Shown piece after piece: positions 7,818 to 16,381 of a stretch of DNA of 44,672 nt. A program made the translations under genes and the position numbers. Under the pieces are notes generated by a model that saw only the letters and a list, made by a program, of their open reading frames with translations, had not been told where the DNA came from and made no database searches. Origin of the DNA: Gemmatimonadales bacterium (GTDB taxonomy: Bacteria; Gemmatimonadota; Gemmatimonadetes; Gemmatimonadales; GWC2-71-9); NCBI GenBank assembly GCA_025934955.1, contig JAICWE010000023.1, positions 1 to 44,672 of the forward strand, read 5' to 3'. Position 1 is the first letter of the stretch; each line of letters opens with the position of its first letter.

Positions 7818-10484
7818 ATGGCCTCGATTCCCGCGGAGCTGGCGAGCGCGCTCGCCGAGCGGTACGCGCTGGAGCGGGAGCTCGGGCGGGGCGGAATGGC
7901 GACGGTGTACCTCGCGCGCGACCTCCGGCACAAGCGGCCGGTGGCGCTCAAGGTGCTCCGGCCCGAGCTGGCCCAAGCGTTAGGCGCCGAGCGGTTCCAG
8001 CGGGAGATCGAGCTCGCCGCGCGGCTGCAGCATCCCCACATCCTCACGGTGTTCGACTCGGGCGAGGCGGACGGGAACCTCTGGTTCACCATGCCGTACG
8101 TCGAGGGCGAGTCGCTGCGGGACCGGCTCACCCGGGAGCGGCAGCTTCCGATCGCGGAGGCGGCGCGGATCGCGGGGGAGACGGCGCGGGCGCTCGACTA
8201 CGCGCACCGGCACGGCGTGGTGCACCGGGACATCAAGCCGGAGAACATCCTGCTCACCCGGGACGGCGACACTCTGGTAGCGGACTTCGGGATCGCGCGG
8301 GCGCTCGACGCGACCGACGCCCGGCTCACCGACACCGGGCTCGCCATCGGCACGCCGGCGTACATGAGCCCGGAGCAGGCCAGCGGCGACAAGTCGGTGG
8401 ACGCGCGGAGCGACATCTACTCGGCGGGCGCGGTGCTGTACGAGATGCTGGCCGGGGAGCCGCCGTTCACCGGGCCGACGGCGCAGGCGATCCTCGCCCG
8501 GCGCTTCACCGAGAGCCCGCGGCCGCTCCGGACGGCGCGGGAGACGGTGCCGGAGCCGCTGGAACGCGCGGTGCTGACCGCGCTCGCCCGCACGCCCGCG
8601 GACCGGTTCGCCACCGCGGGCGAATTCGCCGCGGCGATCGCGTCCGCCGCGAGCGGCGCCACGCCTCCGGCGATACCGGCGATACCGGCGATACCGGCGA
8701 CCACGACGACCACGACGATTCTTACGACGAGCGCGGCAGCGGGCGGCCCCCTCGGCGTGCGCTCCGGCCGTTTCCGCGCCGTCGCGGTCGCGCTCTGCGC
8801 TCTCGCCGCCGCAGCGGCGGCGACCCGCTTCTACCGGAGCCGCGCAACTCCCGCGGCGGCCGCGCCGAAGATGCTGGTCGTCCTTCCGCTCAAGAACCTC
8901 GGCGCGCCGGCCGACCAGTACTTCGCCGACGGGCTCACCGAGGAGATCACCAGCCGGCTCGCCTCGCTCTCGGGACTCGGCGTCATCTCGCGCACCACCG
9001 CCGACGGCTACCGCAACACGACGAAGTCGGTGAAGGAGATCGGCCGCGAGCTGGGCGCGGGGTACGTGCTCGAGGGGAGCGTGCGGTGGGAGCGGGATTC
9101 GGCGGGCCGCGGGCGGGTGCGGGTGACGCCGCAGCTGATCGAGGTCGCCGACGACCGGCATCTCTGGGCCGACCGCTACGACGCGGATCTCAAGGACGTG
9201 TTCGAGGTGCAGGGCCGGATCGGCGAGCAGGTGGCGGGGGCGCTCGACGTCGCGCTCCGGCCGGCGGAGCGCCGGGCGCTCGCCGCGCGGCCGACGGCGA
9301 ACCCCGACGCGTACGACGCGTATCTCCGCGGCAACGACGCCGACGACCGGACGACCGCCGAGGATGAGCGGCGGGCGATCGGATTCTACCGGCGCGCCGT
9401 GGCGCTCGACTCCAACTTCGCGGCCGCGTGGGCGCGGCTCGGCCAGGCGGAAGGGCTCACGTGGTGGTTCGCGTGGGACCGGAGCCGCGCGGCGCTCGCG
9501 CGGGCCGACACGGCGGTGCGGCGCGCACTCGCGCTCGATCCGTCGCTCCCGGCGGCCCACGAAGCGATGGGGTGGTACGCGCTCTACAGCGCGCGCGACT
9601 ACGACCGCGCGCTCGCCGAGTTCGCGATCGCGGAGCGGGCCCGGCCTAACGACGGCGCGATGGTTGCCGCGAGCGCCTACGTGCGCCGCCGACAGGGGCG
9701 CTGGGACGACGCGATCGCGACCCTCCGGCGCGCCGCGCGGCTGGACCCGCGCTCGGTGGACGTGGCGCAGGGGCTCGCCGAGACGTACCTGCTCGCGCAT
9801 CGCTACGCCGAAGCCGACTCGGCGTGCGCGCGGACGATCGCGCTCGCGCCGGACGTCGGGTTCACCTACTGGATGCGGATGCTGGCGGCCGCCGGGGCGG
9901 CAGGCGGAGCCGGCGGAGCGGCGGCGGCGCGGGCGGTGTTTCACGCGGCGCTCGCGCGGATGCCGTTCGCCGGGCTCATGGCGCAGTCGCGGATGCCGGC
10001 GCCGGTCGCGCTGCTGGCGGGTGACTCGACGTTCCGGGCCGACGTCCTGGCACTCACGCTCGCCGACTACGGGCCGGACAGCGTCGGCTACTACCGCGTC
10101 AAGGCTGACAGCTACCAACTGACGGGTGAGCCGGCGCGGGCGGGCGCCTACTACGACTCGCTGGCCGCGGTCGCGCGGCACCGGCTCCGCACCGCCGGCG
10201 ACTACGCCTTCCTCCACACCGCGCTCGCGGCGGCGGAGACGGGACTCGGCCATCGCGCCGAGGCGCTCGCGGAGGCGCGGCGCGCGGAGCAGCTCGAGCC
10301 GATCGGACGGGACCACTTCTTCGGCGCGATGGTGCTGGGGCAGACCGCGCCGATCTACCTCGCGGCGGGGCTGCCGGACTCGGCGCTGGCGCGGCTCCGG
10401 GTCGTGGTCGCGGAGCCGTCGTTCGTGTCGGCTGGGGGGATCGCCGGGGATCCCGCATGGGAGGCGCTGCGAGGGCGGATGTGA
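7818..10484 (+). CDS. Membrane serine/threonine protein kinase with TolB-like and TPR domains (kinase 3, tandem paralogue)
   Basis: An 888-residue kinase starting at ATG 7818, with GGAG close upstream, 23 bases after kinase 2 and so probably cotranscribed with it. Kinase motifs occupy the same residues as in kinase 2: catalytic Asp 138, DFG Asp 156, YMSPEQ. A variable linker contains an IPAIPAIPA run from a 9-base DNA repeat (about 8670-8700) followed by a Thr run. A membrane helix follows (about 320-338), then a TolB-like domain that is nearly word-for-word that of kinase 2 (NLGAPADQYFADGLTEEITS; YVLEGSVRWERDSAG), and TPR-like helices. This pattern shows tandem duplication with faster change in the linker and distal TPR region, as if the pair share an activation mode but differ in ligand. 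CGTTAGGC occurs at 7978 and, inverted, at 9644. Confidence 0.88.
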   Translation: MASIPAELASALAERYALERELGRGGMATVYLARDLRHKRPVALKVLRPELAQALGAERFQREIELAARLQHPHILTVFDSGEADGNLWFTMPYVEGESLRDRLTRERQLPIAEAARIAGETARALDYAHRHGVVHRDIKPENILLTRDGDTLVADFGIARALDATDARLTDTGLAIGTPAYMSPEQASGDKSVDARSDIYSAGAVLYEMLAGEPPFTGPTAQAILARRFTESPRPLRTARETVPEPLERAVLTALARTPADRFATAGEFAAAIASAASGATPPAIPAIPAIPATTTTTTILTTSAAAGGPLGVRSGRFRAVAVALCALAAAAAATRFYRSRATPAAAAPKMLVVLPLKNLGAPADQYFADGLTEEITSRLASLSGLGVISRTTADGYRNTTKSVKEIGRELGAGYVLEGSVRWERDSAGRGRVRVTPQLIEVADDRHLWADRYDADLKDVFEVQGRIGEQVAGALDVALRPAERRALAARPTANPDAYDAYLRGNDADDRTTAEDERRAIGFYRRAVALDSNFAAAWARLGQAEGLTWWFAWDRSRAALARADTAVRRALALDPSLPAAHEAMGWYALYSARDYDRALAEFAIAERARPNDGAMVAASAYVRRRQGRWDDAIATLRRAARLDPRSVDVAQGLAETYLLAHRYAEADSACARTIALAPDVGFTYWMRMLAAAGAAGGAGGAAAARAVFHAALARMPFAGLMAQSRMPAPVALLAGDSTFRADVLALTLADYGPDSVGYYRVKADSYQLTGEPARAGAYYDSLAAVARHRLRTAGDYAFLHTALAAAETGLGHRAEALAEARRAEQLEPIGRDHFFGAMVLGQTAPIYLAAGLPDSALARLRVVVAEPSFVSAGGIAGDPAWEALRGRM
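8670..8700 (+). repeat. 9-bp tandem repeat in the kinase 3 linker
   Basis: About 3.4 copies of GGCGATACC encode alternating Ile-Pro-Ala. The repeat lies in the linker between the kinase domain and the membrane helix. Its 9-base unit keeps frame, so length changes would alter linker length without breaking the protein. Confidence 0.75.
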
Positions 10485-10514
10485 GCGGTCGGTGGTGCGC
10501 GCGCCACGCAGGGG

Positions 10515-10799
10515 TCAACCCAGGAGGTCGCTCCACGCGGGATTCGTCCGGGCGATTGCGGCAACCTTGCTGGCTCGCGACCCGGCCTTCAGCTGCTTCT
10601 CTCTGGCACTGGCGTGACGGGCATCGTCGAACGCTTCGTAGTACACGAGCTTCGTCACGTTGTACCGCGCGGTGAACCCCCGGACGAGCCTGGCCCGGTG
10701 CTGCGCAAGCCGGCGGCAGAGGTCGGACGTCACTCCGGTGTAGAGCACGGTGTGATGGACGTTGGTCAGGATGTAGACGAAGTAGCGACGGCCCTGCAT
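10515..10799 (-). CDS. GIY-YIG nuclease family protein (UPF0213/YhbQ-like)
   Basis: A 94-residue single-domain GIY-YIG protein. The signature is FVYILTN (residues 7-13) and LYTGVTSD (19-26), then the conserved R30, H34, GFTARY and the catalytic Glu 67 in REKQLK, ending NPAWSDLLG as is typical of this subfamily. The start is taken as ATG 10799 because the family begins just before YxVYILTN; the frame extends upstream to 10865 without a good ribosome binding site. It is convergent with kinase 3. Members cut or bind branched DNA in vitro, but their cellular role is poorly known. It lies 114 bases from the 127-bp palindromic repeat at 10913. Confidence 0.85.
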   Translation of the reverse strand: MQGRRYFVYILTNVHHTVLYTGVTSDLCRRLAQHRARLVRGFTARYNVTKLVYYEAFDDARHASAREKQLKAGSRASKVAAIARTNPAWSDLLG

Positions 10800-10912
10800 G
10801 GCTGCGGCTCGGCGTGCTGTGGGCCGTGGATCGTAAGTCGGGCGCAGCGGCGGAGCGAATCGCATGAGCGCAGCGCGGTCCGCCCGAGCGCGAACCGGCG
10901 TCGCGCCCCGCG

Positions 10913-11039
10913 CCCGTCATTGCGAGGCCGCGCCGCGGCCGCGGCAATCCCCGGACGCATGCACCGGGACGCAGCGGCCGGGGACTCCGGTGCATGCGTC
11001 GGGGGATTGCCGCGGGCCTACGGCCCTCGCAATGACGGG
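10913..11039. repeat. 127-bp palindromic REP-like element, copy 2
   Basis: The unit is bounded by CCCGTCATTGCGAGG (10913-10927) and its exact reverse complement (11025-11039). Nested inverted pairs lie inside: CCGCGGCAATCCCC with GGGGGATTGCCGCGG, and GACGCATGCACCGG with CCGGTGCATGCGTC. The whole unit is therefore one long imperfect hairpin. It has the same total length as copy 1 at 4877-5003. Confidence 0.85.
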
Positions 11040-11085
11040 GGGGTGGGGCGGGACGCGGGCCGGCGCTCCGGTGGGACTCGGGCCG

Positions 11086-11145
11086 GGGACTCCGGTGCAT
11101 GCGTCGGGGGATTGCCGCGGGCCTGCGGCCCTCGCAATGACGGGG
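11086..11145. repeat. Partial second copy (right half) of the palindromic element
   Basis: Sixty bases starting GGGACTCCGGTGCATGCG repeat 10981-11040 with a single difference (GCCTGCGGCC for GCCTACGGCC). This recent tandem duplication of the right half lacks a left arm. It ends about 120 bases before the multicopper oxidase start. No gene is visible between 10800 and 11267 apart from these repeats. Confidence 0.85.
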
Positions 11146-11267
11146 AGTGGGACTCAGGTCGCTGCGGCGGGCATGCGGTGTCTGGCGTCTGCGGGTTCCG
11201 GCCGATACGTTGGGGGCGCCTGTCCGGTGGCATCCAGCGGCGATACTAACGAAACAGAGGAAGGCCC

Positions 11268-13172
11268 ATGCATCCGCAGCTGGTGGTCGGATCGGCAGTC
11301 ATTGCGCTTGCGTTCGGAATCACGGGCGGGCCGGCCGGGCGTCCGGCGCGGCGGCCGGCGGCGGCGCTCCCGGAGGTGCGGCCTAACGACAACCGGGCCG
11401 CGGCCGGGGTTCGGCACAGCGACACGCTCACGCTCCGGCTGGCGATCTCGATGGCGACGTGGCACCCCGAGACGCCGAGCGGCCCCGGCATCACCGTGGC
11501 GGCGTTCTCCGAGGAGGGGAAGCCGCCGGAGGTCCCCGCCCCGCTCATCCGGGTGCCGACCGGGACCTGGATCGTCGCGACGGTGCGGAACGCGCTGGCC
11601 GACTCGGCGGTCACGGTGTACGGGCTCGCCACGCATCCGGCCGCCGCGCTCGACTCGATCTTGCTCCGGCCTGGCGACTCGGCGACGGTCCGCTTTCCCG
11701 CCGGCGCACCCGGCACCTACCTCTACTGGGCGCGGCTCGGCGCGCACGTCTACGGCACCGGGCCCGGCACCGGCGACGAGGAGCGGGAGCAGCTCGGCGG
11801 CGCGTTCGTGGTGGATCGGCCCGGGCCGGTGGCACCGGACCGGATCTTCGTGCTCAACATCTGGGGCCACGTGCTCGACTCGGCGAATTACAGCAATGCG
11901 CTCACGATCAACGGCCGCTCGTGGCCGTACGACGAGCGGATCGCGGCGACGGTGGGCGACACGCTGCGGTGGCGGATCGTCAACGCGAGCAACCGGCGGC
12001 ACCCGATGCACCTGCACGGCTTCTTCTATAGAGTGGACTCGCGGGGCGACGCGCGGGCCGATACGACGTACCAGCCCGGCGCCCGCGAGCTGGTGGTGAC
12101 CGACCAGATGCGGCCCTTCTCCACGCTCGCCGCGACCTGGTCGCCCGACCGGCCGGGCGACTGGGTTTTTCACTGCCACATCGCCTTCCATGTGATGGCC
12201 AGCGACGCGCGGCTCGACCCCCTCCCTCCCGGCAGCCACGACATGATGTCGGACGACCCGCGGCTGCACATGGCCGGTCTGGTGCTCGGCATCGTGGTGG
12301 CGCCGCGGCCCAGGTGGCAGCCGCCGGCGCGGAAGGACGTGCGCCGGCTCCGGCTGCTGATCCAGCAGGGGACCCGCCGAGGACGGTCCGAGCGCGCGTT
12401 AGGCTACGTGCTGCAGCAGGGCGCGGCCGAGCCGGCGGCGGATTCGATCTCGATTCCCGGAAGCGTGCTGGTGCTCACCCGGGGCCAGCCGACCGACATC
12501 ACGGTGGTGAATCATCTGCGCGAGCGCAGCGCGGTGCACTGGCACGGCATAGAGCTGGAGAGCTGGTCCGACGGAGTGGCGGGATGGAGCGGGATGGACT
12601 CGACCCACGTGGCGCCGTCCATCCAGCCGGGCGATTCGTTCGTCGCCCATCTGAGTCTGCCGCGCGCGGGGACGTTCATGTACCACACCCACATGAACGA
12701 CCTGGAGCAGCTCACCGCCGGGCTCTACGGCGCCATCGTGGTGCTGGAGCCGGGGCGGCGGTTCGATCCCGCGACCGATCACGTCTTCGTGACCGGATGG
12801 GACGGCCCCGGCTTCGCGCCGCCGCGGGTGCTGGTGAATGGCGATTCGGTGTCCGCGCCGATGGAGCTGCGGCCCGGCGTGGCCCACCGGATTCGGCTGG
12901 TGAACATCGGGCCGGCCAATGCCTGGGTCTATTCGATCCGCCAGGACACGACGACCCAGCGGTGGCGCGCCGTCGCGAAGGACGGCGCCGATCTGCCGGC
13001 GGCGTTGGCGACCGAGCGCCCGGCCCGGGCGCTGCTCGGCGTGGGCGAGACGAGCGACTTCGAGTGGCGGCCAGCGCCGGGGAGCTATCGGCTGACGGTG
13101 GCGCGGCCGGCCGCGCGGCCGGGGGAGCCGCCGGCCTACGAGCGGCGGCTCATCGTGGGCACAGGTCGCTGA
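11268..13172 (+). CDS. Multicopper oxidase with permuted cupredoxin domain order
   Basis: A 634-residue exported oxidase; ATG 11268 follows a GAGGAAGG ribosome binding site and the N-terminus looks like a signal peptide (about 1-22). All trinuclear-site motifs are present but in unusual order. HPMHLHG (245-251) and HCHIAFHVM (302-310), normally the last domain of a laccase, come first; HWHG (424-427) and YHTHMND (472-478), normally the first domain, come second. An N-terminal cupredoxin-like domain (about 50-170) aligns in style with a laccase domain 1 but has lost its HxH pairs (YGLATHP, YLYWARLG). A fourth domain ends the protein. The predicted activity is oxidation of a phenolic or metal substrate with reduction of oxygen to water in the periplasm. 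The substrate is not predictable. CGTTAGGC sites occur at 11381 (inverted) and 12397. Confidence 0.87.
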   Translation: MHPQLVVGSAVIALAFGITGGPAGRPARRPAAALPEVRPNDNRAAAGVRHSDTLTLRLAISMATWHPETPSGPGITVAAFSEEGKPPEVPAPLIRVPTGTWIVATVRNALADSAVTVYGLATHPAAALDSILLRPGDSATVRFPAGAPGTYLYWARLGAHVYGTGPGTGDEEREQLGGAFVVDRPGPVAPDRIFVLNIWGHVLDSANYSNALTINGRSWPYDERIAATVGDTLRWRIVNASNRRHPMHLHGFFYRVDSRGDARADTTYQPGARELVVTDQMRPFSTLAATWSPDRPGDWVFHCHIAFHVMASDARLDPLPPGSHDMMSDDPRLHMAGLVLGIVVAPRPRWQPPARKDVRRLRLLIQQGTRRGRSERALGYVLQQGAAEPAADSISIPGSVLVLTRGQPTDITVVNHLRERSAVHWHGIELESWSDGVAGWSGMDSTHVAPSIQPGDSFVAHLSLPRAGTFMYHTHMNDLEQLTAGLYGAIVVLEPGRRFDPATDHVFVTGWDGPGFAPPRVLVNGDSVSAPMELRPGVAHRIRLVNIGPANAWVYSIRQDTTTQRWRAVAKDGADLPAALATERPARALLGVGETSDFEWRPAPGSYRLTVARPAARPGEPPAYERRLIVGTGR

Positions 13173-13201
13173 GCGCTCTCGCGCGAAACGGGACGCTGTA
13201 G

Positions 13202-13207
13202 CATCTT
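13202..13207 (+). promoter_or_regulatory. Candidate -10 element CATCTT before kinase 4
   Basis: TAGCATCTTGC lies in the 44-base gap after the oxidase. The hexamer CATCTT ends nine bases before GTG 13217, and there is no Shine-Dalgarno sequence between them. It fits the recurrent TATCTTGC pattern and predicts a leaderless or near-leaderless transcript. Confidence 0.45.
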
Positions 13208-13216
13208 GCAAGCTCC

Positions 13217-16200
13217 GTGACCTCCGCTCCCCCGTCTCTCGTCGCAGCACTCGCGCCCAGCTACCGCATCGAGCGGGAGCTGGGTCAGGGCGGCATGGCG
13301 ACGGTGTATCTCGCCGAGGACCTGAAGCACGACCGCCGGGTCGCGGTCAAGGTGCTCCGGCCGGAGCTGGCCGCGACGCTCGGGCCCGACCGGTTCGTCC
13401 GCGAGATCAAGATCGCCGCCGGGCTCTCCCATCCGAACATCCTGCCGCTGCTCGATTCGGGGGAGGCCGGCGGCTTCCTCTATTACGTCATGCCGTTCAT
13501 CGAGGGCGAGTCGCTGCGCGACCGGCTCAACCGCCAGGGCGAACTGCCGGTGCCGGAGGCGACCCGGCTCCTGCGGGACGTGGCCGACGCGCTCTCCTAC
13601 GCTCATTCGCGCGGTGTGGTCCACCGGGACATCAAGCCCGACAACGTGATGCTCTCCGGCCGCCATGCACTGGTGATGGACTTCGGCGTCGCCAAGGCGG
13701 TGAGCGAGGCAACCGGCCGGCAGTCGCTCACCACGGTCGGCGTGGCGCTGGGCACGCCGACGTACATGGCGCCGGAGCAGGCCGCGGCCGACCCCAACGT
13801 GGACCACCGGGCCGACATCTACGCTTTAGGCGCGATGGGTTACGAGATGCTGGCCGGGCGGCCGCCGTTCATCGGCATGACGCCGCAGCAGGTGCTCGCG
13901 GCCCACGTCACCGAGGCCCCGACGCCGGTCACCGAGCACCGCCAGGCGACGCCGGCGGCGCTGGCCGAGACCATCATGCGCTGCCTGGCGAAGCGGCCGG
14001 CGGACCGGTGGCAGACGGCGGACGCCATGGTCGAGCGGCTGGAGACGCTGGGCTCGACGCCGAGCGGCGGGATCACGCCGACCCAGACCCAGCCGACCCA
14101 GGCGGTGCGGCTGGACGACCCCCGCTACGGGCATCCGCTCCGGGTGGGCGGGCTCTTCCTGCTGGTGGCGGTGGCGGTGATGGGCGCGGTGTACTTCCTC
14201 ACCCAGAAGCTCGGGCTGCCGGACTGGGTGCCGTGGACGGCGCTGGCGCTCCTGCTGCTCGGGCTGCCGATCATGGTGGTGACCGGCGTGGTCGAGCGGA
14301 AGCGCGCGCGGGCGATGGCGACGGGGATGTACTCCGCGAGCAGCGAGACGGCGGTGGGGCGGCATCTCACATTCAGCAAGGCGCGGCGCGGCGGTTATCT
14401 CGCCTTCGGCGGGCTCGCGGGCGTCGTCGCGCTCTACTTCGTGATGCGCGCGTCAGGCATCGGTCCGGTGGGGACGCTGTTCGGCGCGGGGCGGCTCACG
14501 GCCAAGGACCAGCTGGTCGTCGCCGACTTCGACAACCGGACCCAGGACGCGACGCTCGGCGGGTCGGTGACGGAGGCGTTCCGGATCGACCTGGCGCAGT
14601 CGCCGGTGGTGAAGATCCTCCCGGCGTCGGCGGTGAGCGCGGCGCTCGAGCGGATGCAGAAGCCGGCGGGGACGCCGCTCACCCCGGAGCTGGCGCGCGG
14701 CATCGCGGCGCGCGAGGGGGCGAAGGCGGTCGTCGCCGGCGAGATCAGCGCGATCGGCCGGAGCTACGTGCTCGTCGCCCGCATCCTCGATCCCCAGGCG
14801 GGCACCGAGCTGCTCGCGATCCGGGAGACGGCGGACAACGACGCCGGGATCGTGAACGCGATCGACCGGCTCTCGGGGAAGGTGCGCGAGCGGATCGGCG
14901 AGTCGCTGCGCACCATCCGCGGCGGCGTGCCGCTGGAGAAGGTGACGACCGGGTCGCTCGACGCGCTCCGGCTCTACTCCGAGGGCGCAGCACTCAGCGA
15001 CCGGGGCGACGTGGCGAAGGCGATCCCGCTGCTGCAGCAGGCGATCGCGAAGGACAGCGGCTTCGCGATGGCGTGGCGGAAGCTGGCGGTCGCGATCGGC
15101 AACTCGTTCGGGAGCGTGGACCAGCAGGTCACGGCGACGACGCGCGCCTACCAGCACCGGGACCGGCTGCCGGCGATCGAGCGGGATATCACCACCGCCT
15201 ACTACTACACGACGGTGGACGTGCGGGAGGACTCGATCGAGGCGGCGTACCACCGCGTCCTCGCGATGGACCCGACGAACGGGATCGCCCTCAACAACCT
15301 GTCGCTCGCGCTGTCGCAGGTCGGGCGGTTCGCGGAGGCGGAGTCGCTCGCGGCGGTCGGCGTCTCGGTGCCGAGCAGCACGGGTAACACGTATCTGCAA
15401 CTGGTCAACTCTCAGCTCGGCGCGAACCATCTGGCCGCGGCGCGGAAGACACTCGACGCATACGGCAACGCGGAGCCGGAGTCGCCGAGCTACCTGCGCG
15501 GGCGCGGCATCTACTTCATGGCGGCGGGCCAGCCGGACAGCGCCGAGCGCGCGCTGGTGGATATGGGGCTCAAGGTGCGGAACGCCACGTACCAGCGCTT
15601 CTCCCACGGTGGGCTCGCCTTCCTGGCCCAGCAGCACGGCCGGCTGGCCGAGGCGGACAAGCAGGAAGAGCAGTGGGAGGCGGTGACCGAGGCGGAGGGG
15701 CTCCCGGGCGACGTACTGGTGGGCGCGGCTATGCGCGCGGCGCGGCGCGCCCTCTTCCTGCGGGACACCGCCGGGGCGGTGCAGGTGCTGCAGGCGGCGC
15801 TCGTGAAGCATCCGCTGGCGTCAATGCCGGCGCTCGACCGGCCGTACGGCGAGCTGGCTTACGCGTACGTCATCGCCGGACATGCGGCGGAGGCGAAGCG
15901 GCTGCTGGCGGAGTACGAGTCGGCGGTGCCGGCAGGCATCCGGCAGGGCGACGCGATGATGTATCGTGCGCGCGGCTGGGTAGCGCTGGCGGAGAACCGG
16001 ACGAAGGACGCAATCACCGAGTTCGAGGCGATCGGACCGAAGGGGCAGCGGGCCGAGTGGGGCCGCTGGGATCTCGGTGTGGCGTTCGAGCGGGCGGGCC
16101 AGCCGGACTCCGCCATCGCGGCGTACGAGAGCGCGGCGGCGCCGGGCGGGTCGGGGTGGAAGGTGGTGCAGGAGAACGCCTGGGCGCTGGCACCGAGCTA

Positions 16201-16381
16201 CAAGCGGCTGGGCGAGCTGTACGAGGAGCGGGGCGACAAGGCGCGCGCGAGCGAGTACTACGGGCAGTTCGTGAATCTCTGGAAGGACGCGGATCCGGTG
16301 CTGCAGCCGGCGGTGCGGGACGCGCGGCAGCGGATGGGGGAGCTGGCGGGCGAAGGGGCCGGGAAGACGGCGGCTCGTTAG
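13217..16381 (+). CDS. Membrane serine/threonine protein kinase with multi-helix membrane region and TPR domain (kinase 4)
   Basis: A 1054-residue kinase starting at GTG 13217. Kinase motifs: GQGGMATVY, VAVKVLRPE, VVHRDIKPDN (catalytic Asp 138), DFG (Asp 155), YMAPEQ. Unlike kinases 1-3 it has three hydrophobic helices (about 311-330, 339-358 and 392-411). The odd number still places the C-terminus across the membrane. A TolB/FlgO-like segment follows (LVVADFDNRTQDATLGGSV, then AREGAKAVVAGEI), with TPR-like helices over the last 480 residues (for example AIPLLQQAIAKDSGFAMAWRKL). The likely role is phosphorylation signalling in response to an envelope cue; ligand and substrates are unknown. 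The stop codon overlaps that of the convergent PEP-mutase-like gene by four bases. Confidence 0.88.
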   Translation: MTSAPPSLVAALAPSYRIERELGQGGMATVYLAEDLKHDRRVAVKVLRPELAATLGPDRFVREIKIAAGLSHPNILPLLDSGEAGGFLYYVMPFIEGESLRDRLNRQGELPVPEATRLLRDVADALSYAHSRGVVHRDIKPDNVMLSGRHALVMDFGVAKAVSEATGRQSLTTVGVALGTPTYMAPEQAAADPNVDHRADIYALGAMGYEMLAGRPPFIGMTPQQVLAAHVTEAPTPVTEHRQATPAALAETIMRCLAKRPADRWQTADAMVERLETLGSTPSGGITPTQTQPTQAVRLDDPRYGHPLRVGGLFLLVAVAVMGAVYFLTQKLGLPDWVPWTALALLLLGLPIMVVTGVVERKRARAMATGMYSASSETAVGRHLTFSKARRGGYLAFGGLAGVVALYFVMRASGIGPVGTLFGAGRLTAKDQLVVADFDNRTQDATLGGSVTEAFRIDLAQSPVVKILPASAVSAALERMQKPAGTPLTPELARGIAAREGAKAVVAGEISAIGRSYVLVARILDPQAGTELLAIRETADNDAGIVNAIDRLSGKVRERIGESLRTIRGGVPLEKVTTGSLDALRLYSEGAALSDRGDVAKAIPLLQQAIAKDSGFAMAWRKLAVAIGNSFGSVDQQVTATTRAYQHRDRLPAIERDITTAYYYTTVDVREDSIEAAYHRVLAMDPTNGIALNNLSLALSQVGRFAEAESLAAVGVSVPSSTGNTYLQLVNSQLGANHLAAARKTLDAYGNAEPESPSYLRGRGIYFMAAGQPDSAERALVDMGLKVRNATYQRFSHGGLAFLAQQHGRLAEADKQEEQWEAVTEAEGLPGDVLVGAAMRAARRALFLRDTAGAVQVLQAALVKHPLASMPALDRPYGELAYAYVIAGHAAEAKRLLAEYESAVPAGIRQGDAMMYRARGWVALAENRTKDAITEFEAIGPKGQRAEWGRWDLGVAFERAGQPDSAIAAYESAAAPGGSGWKVVQENAWALAPSYKRLGELYEERGDKARASEYYGQFVNLWKDADPVLQPAVRDARQRMGELAGEGAGKTAAR

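Noticed and set aside
11268-13172. Domain order of the multicopper oxidase explained by frameshift or misassembly
   Set aside because: It is one uninterrupted frame with normal codon use, a good ribosome binding site and no internal breakpoint repeat.
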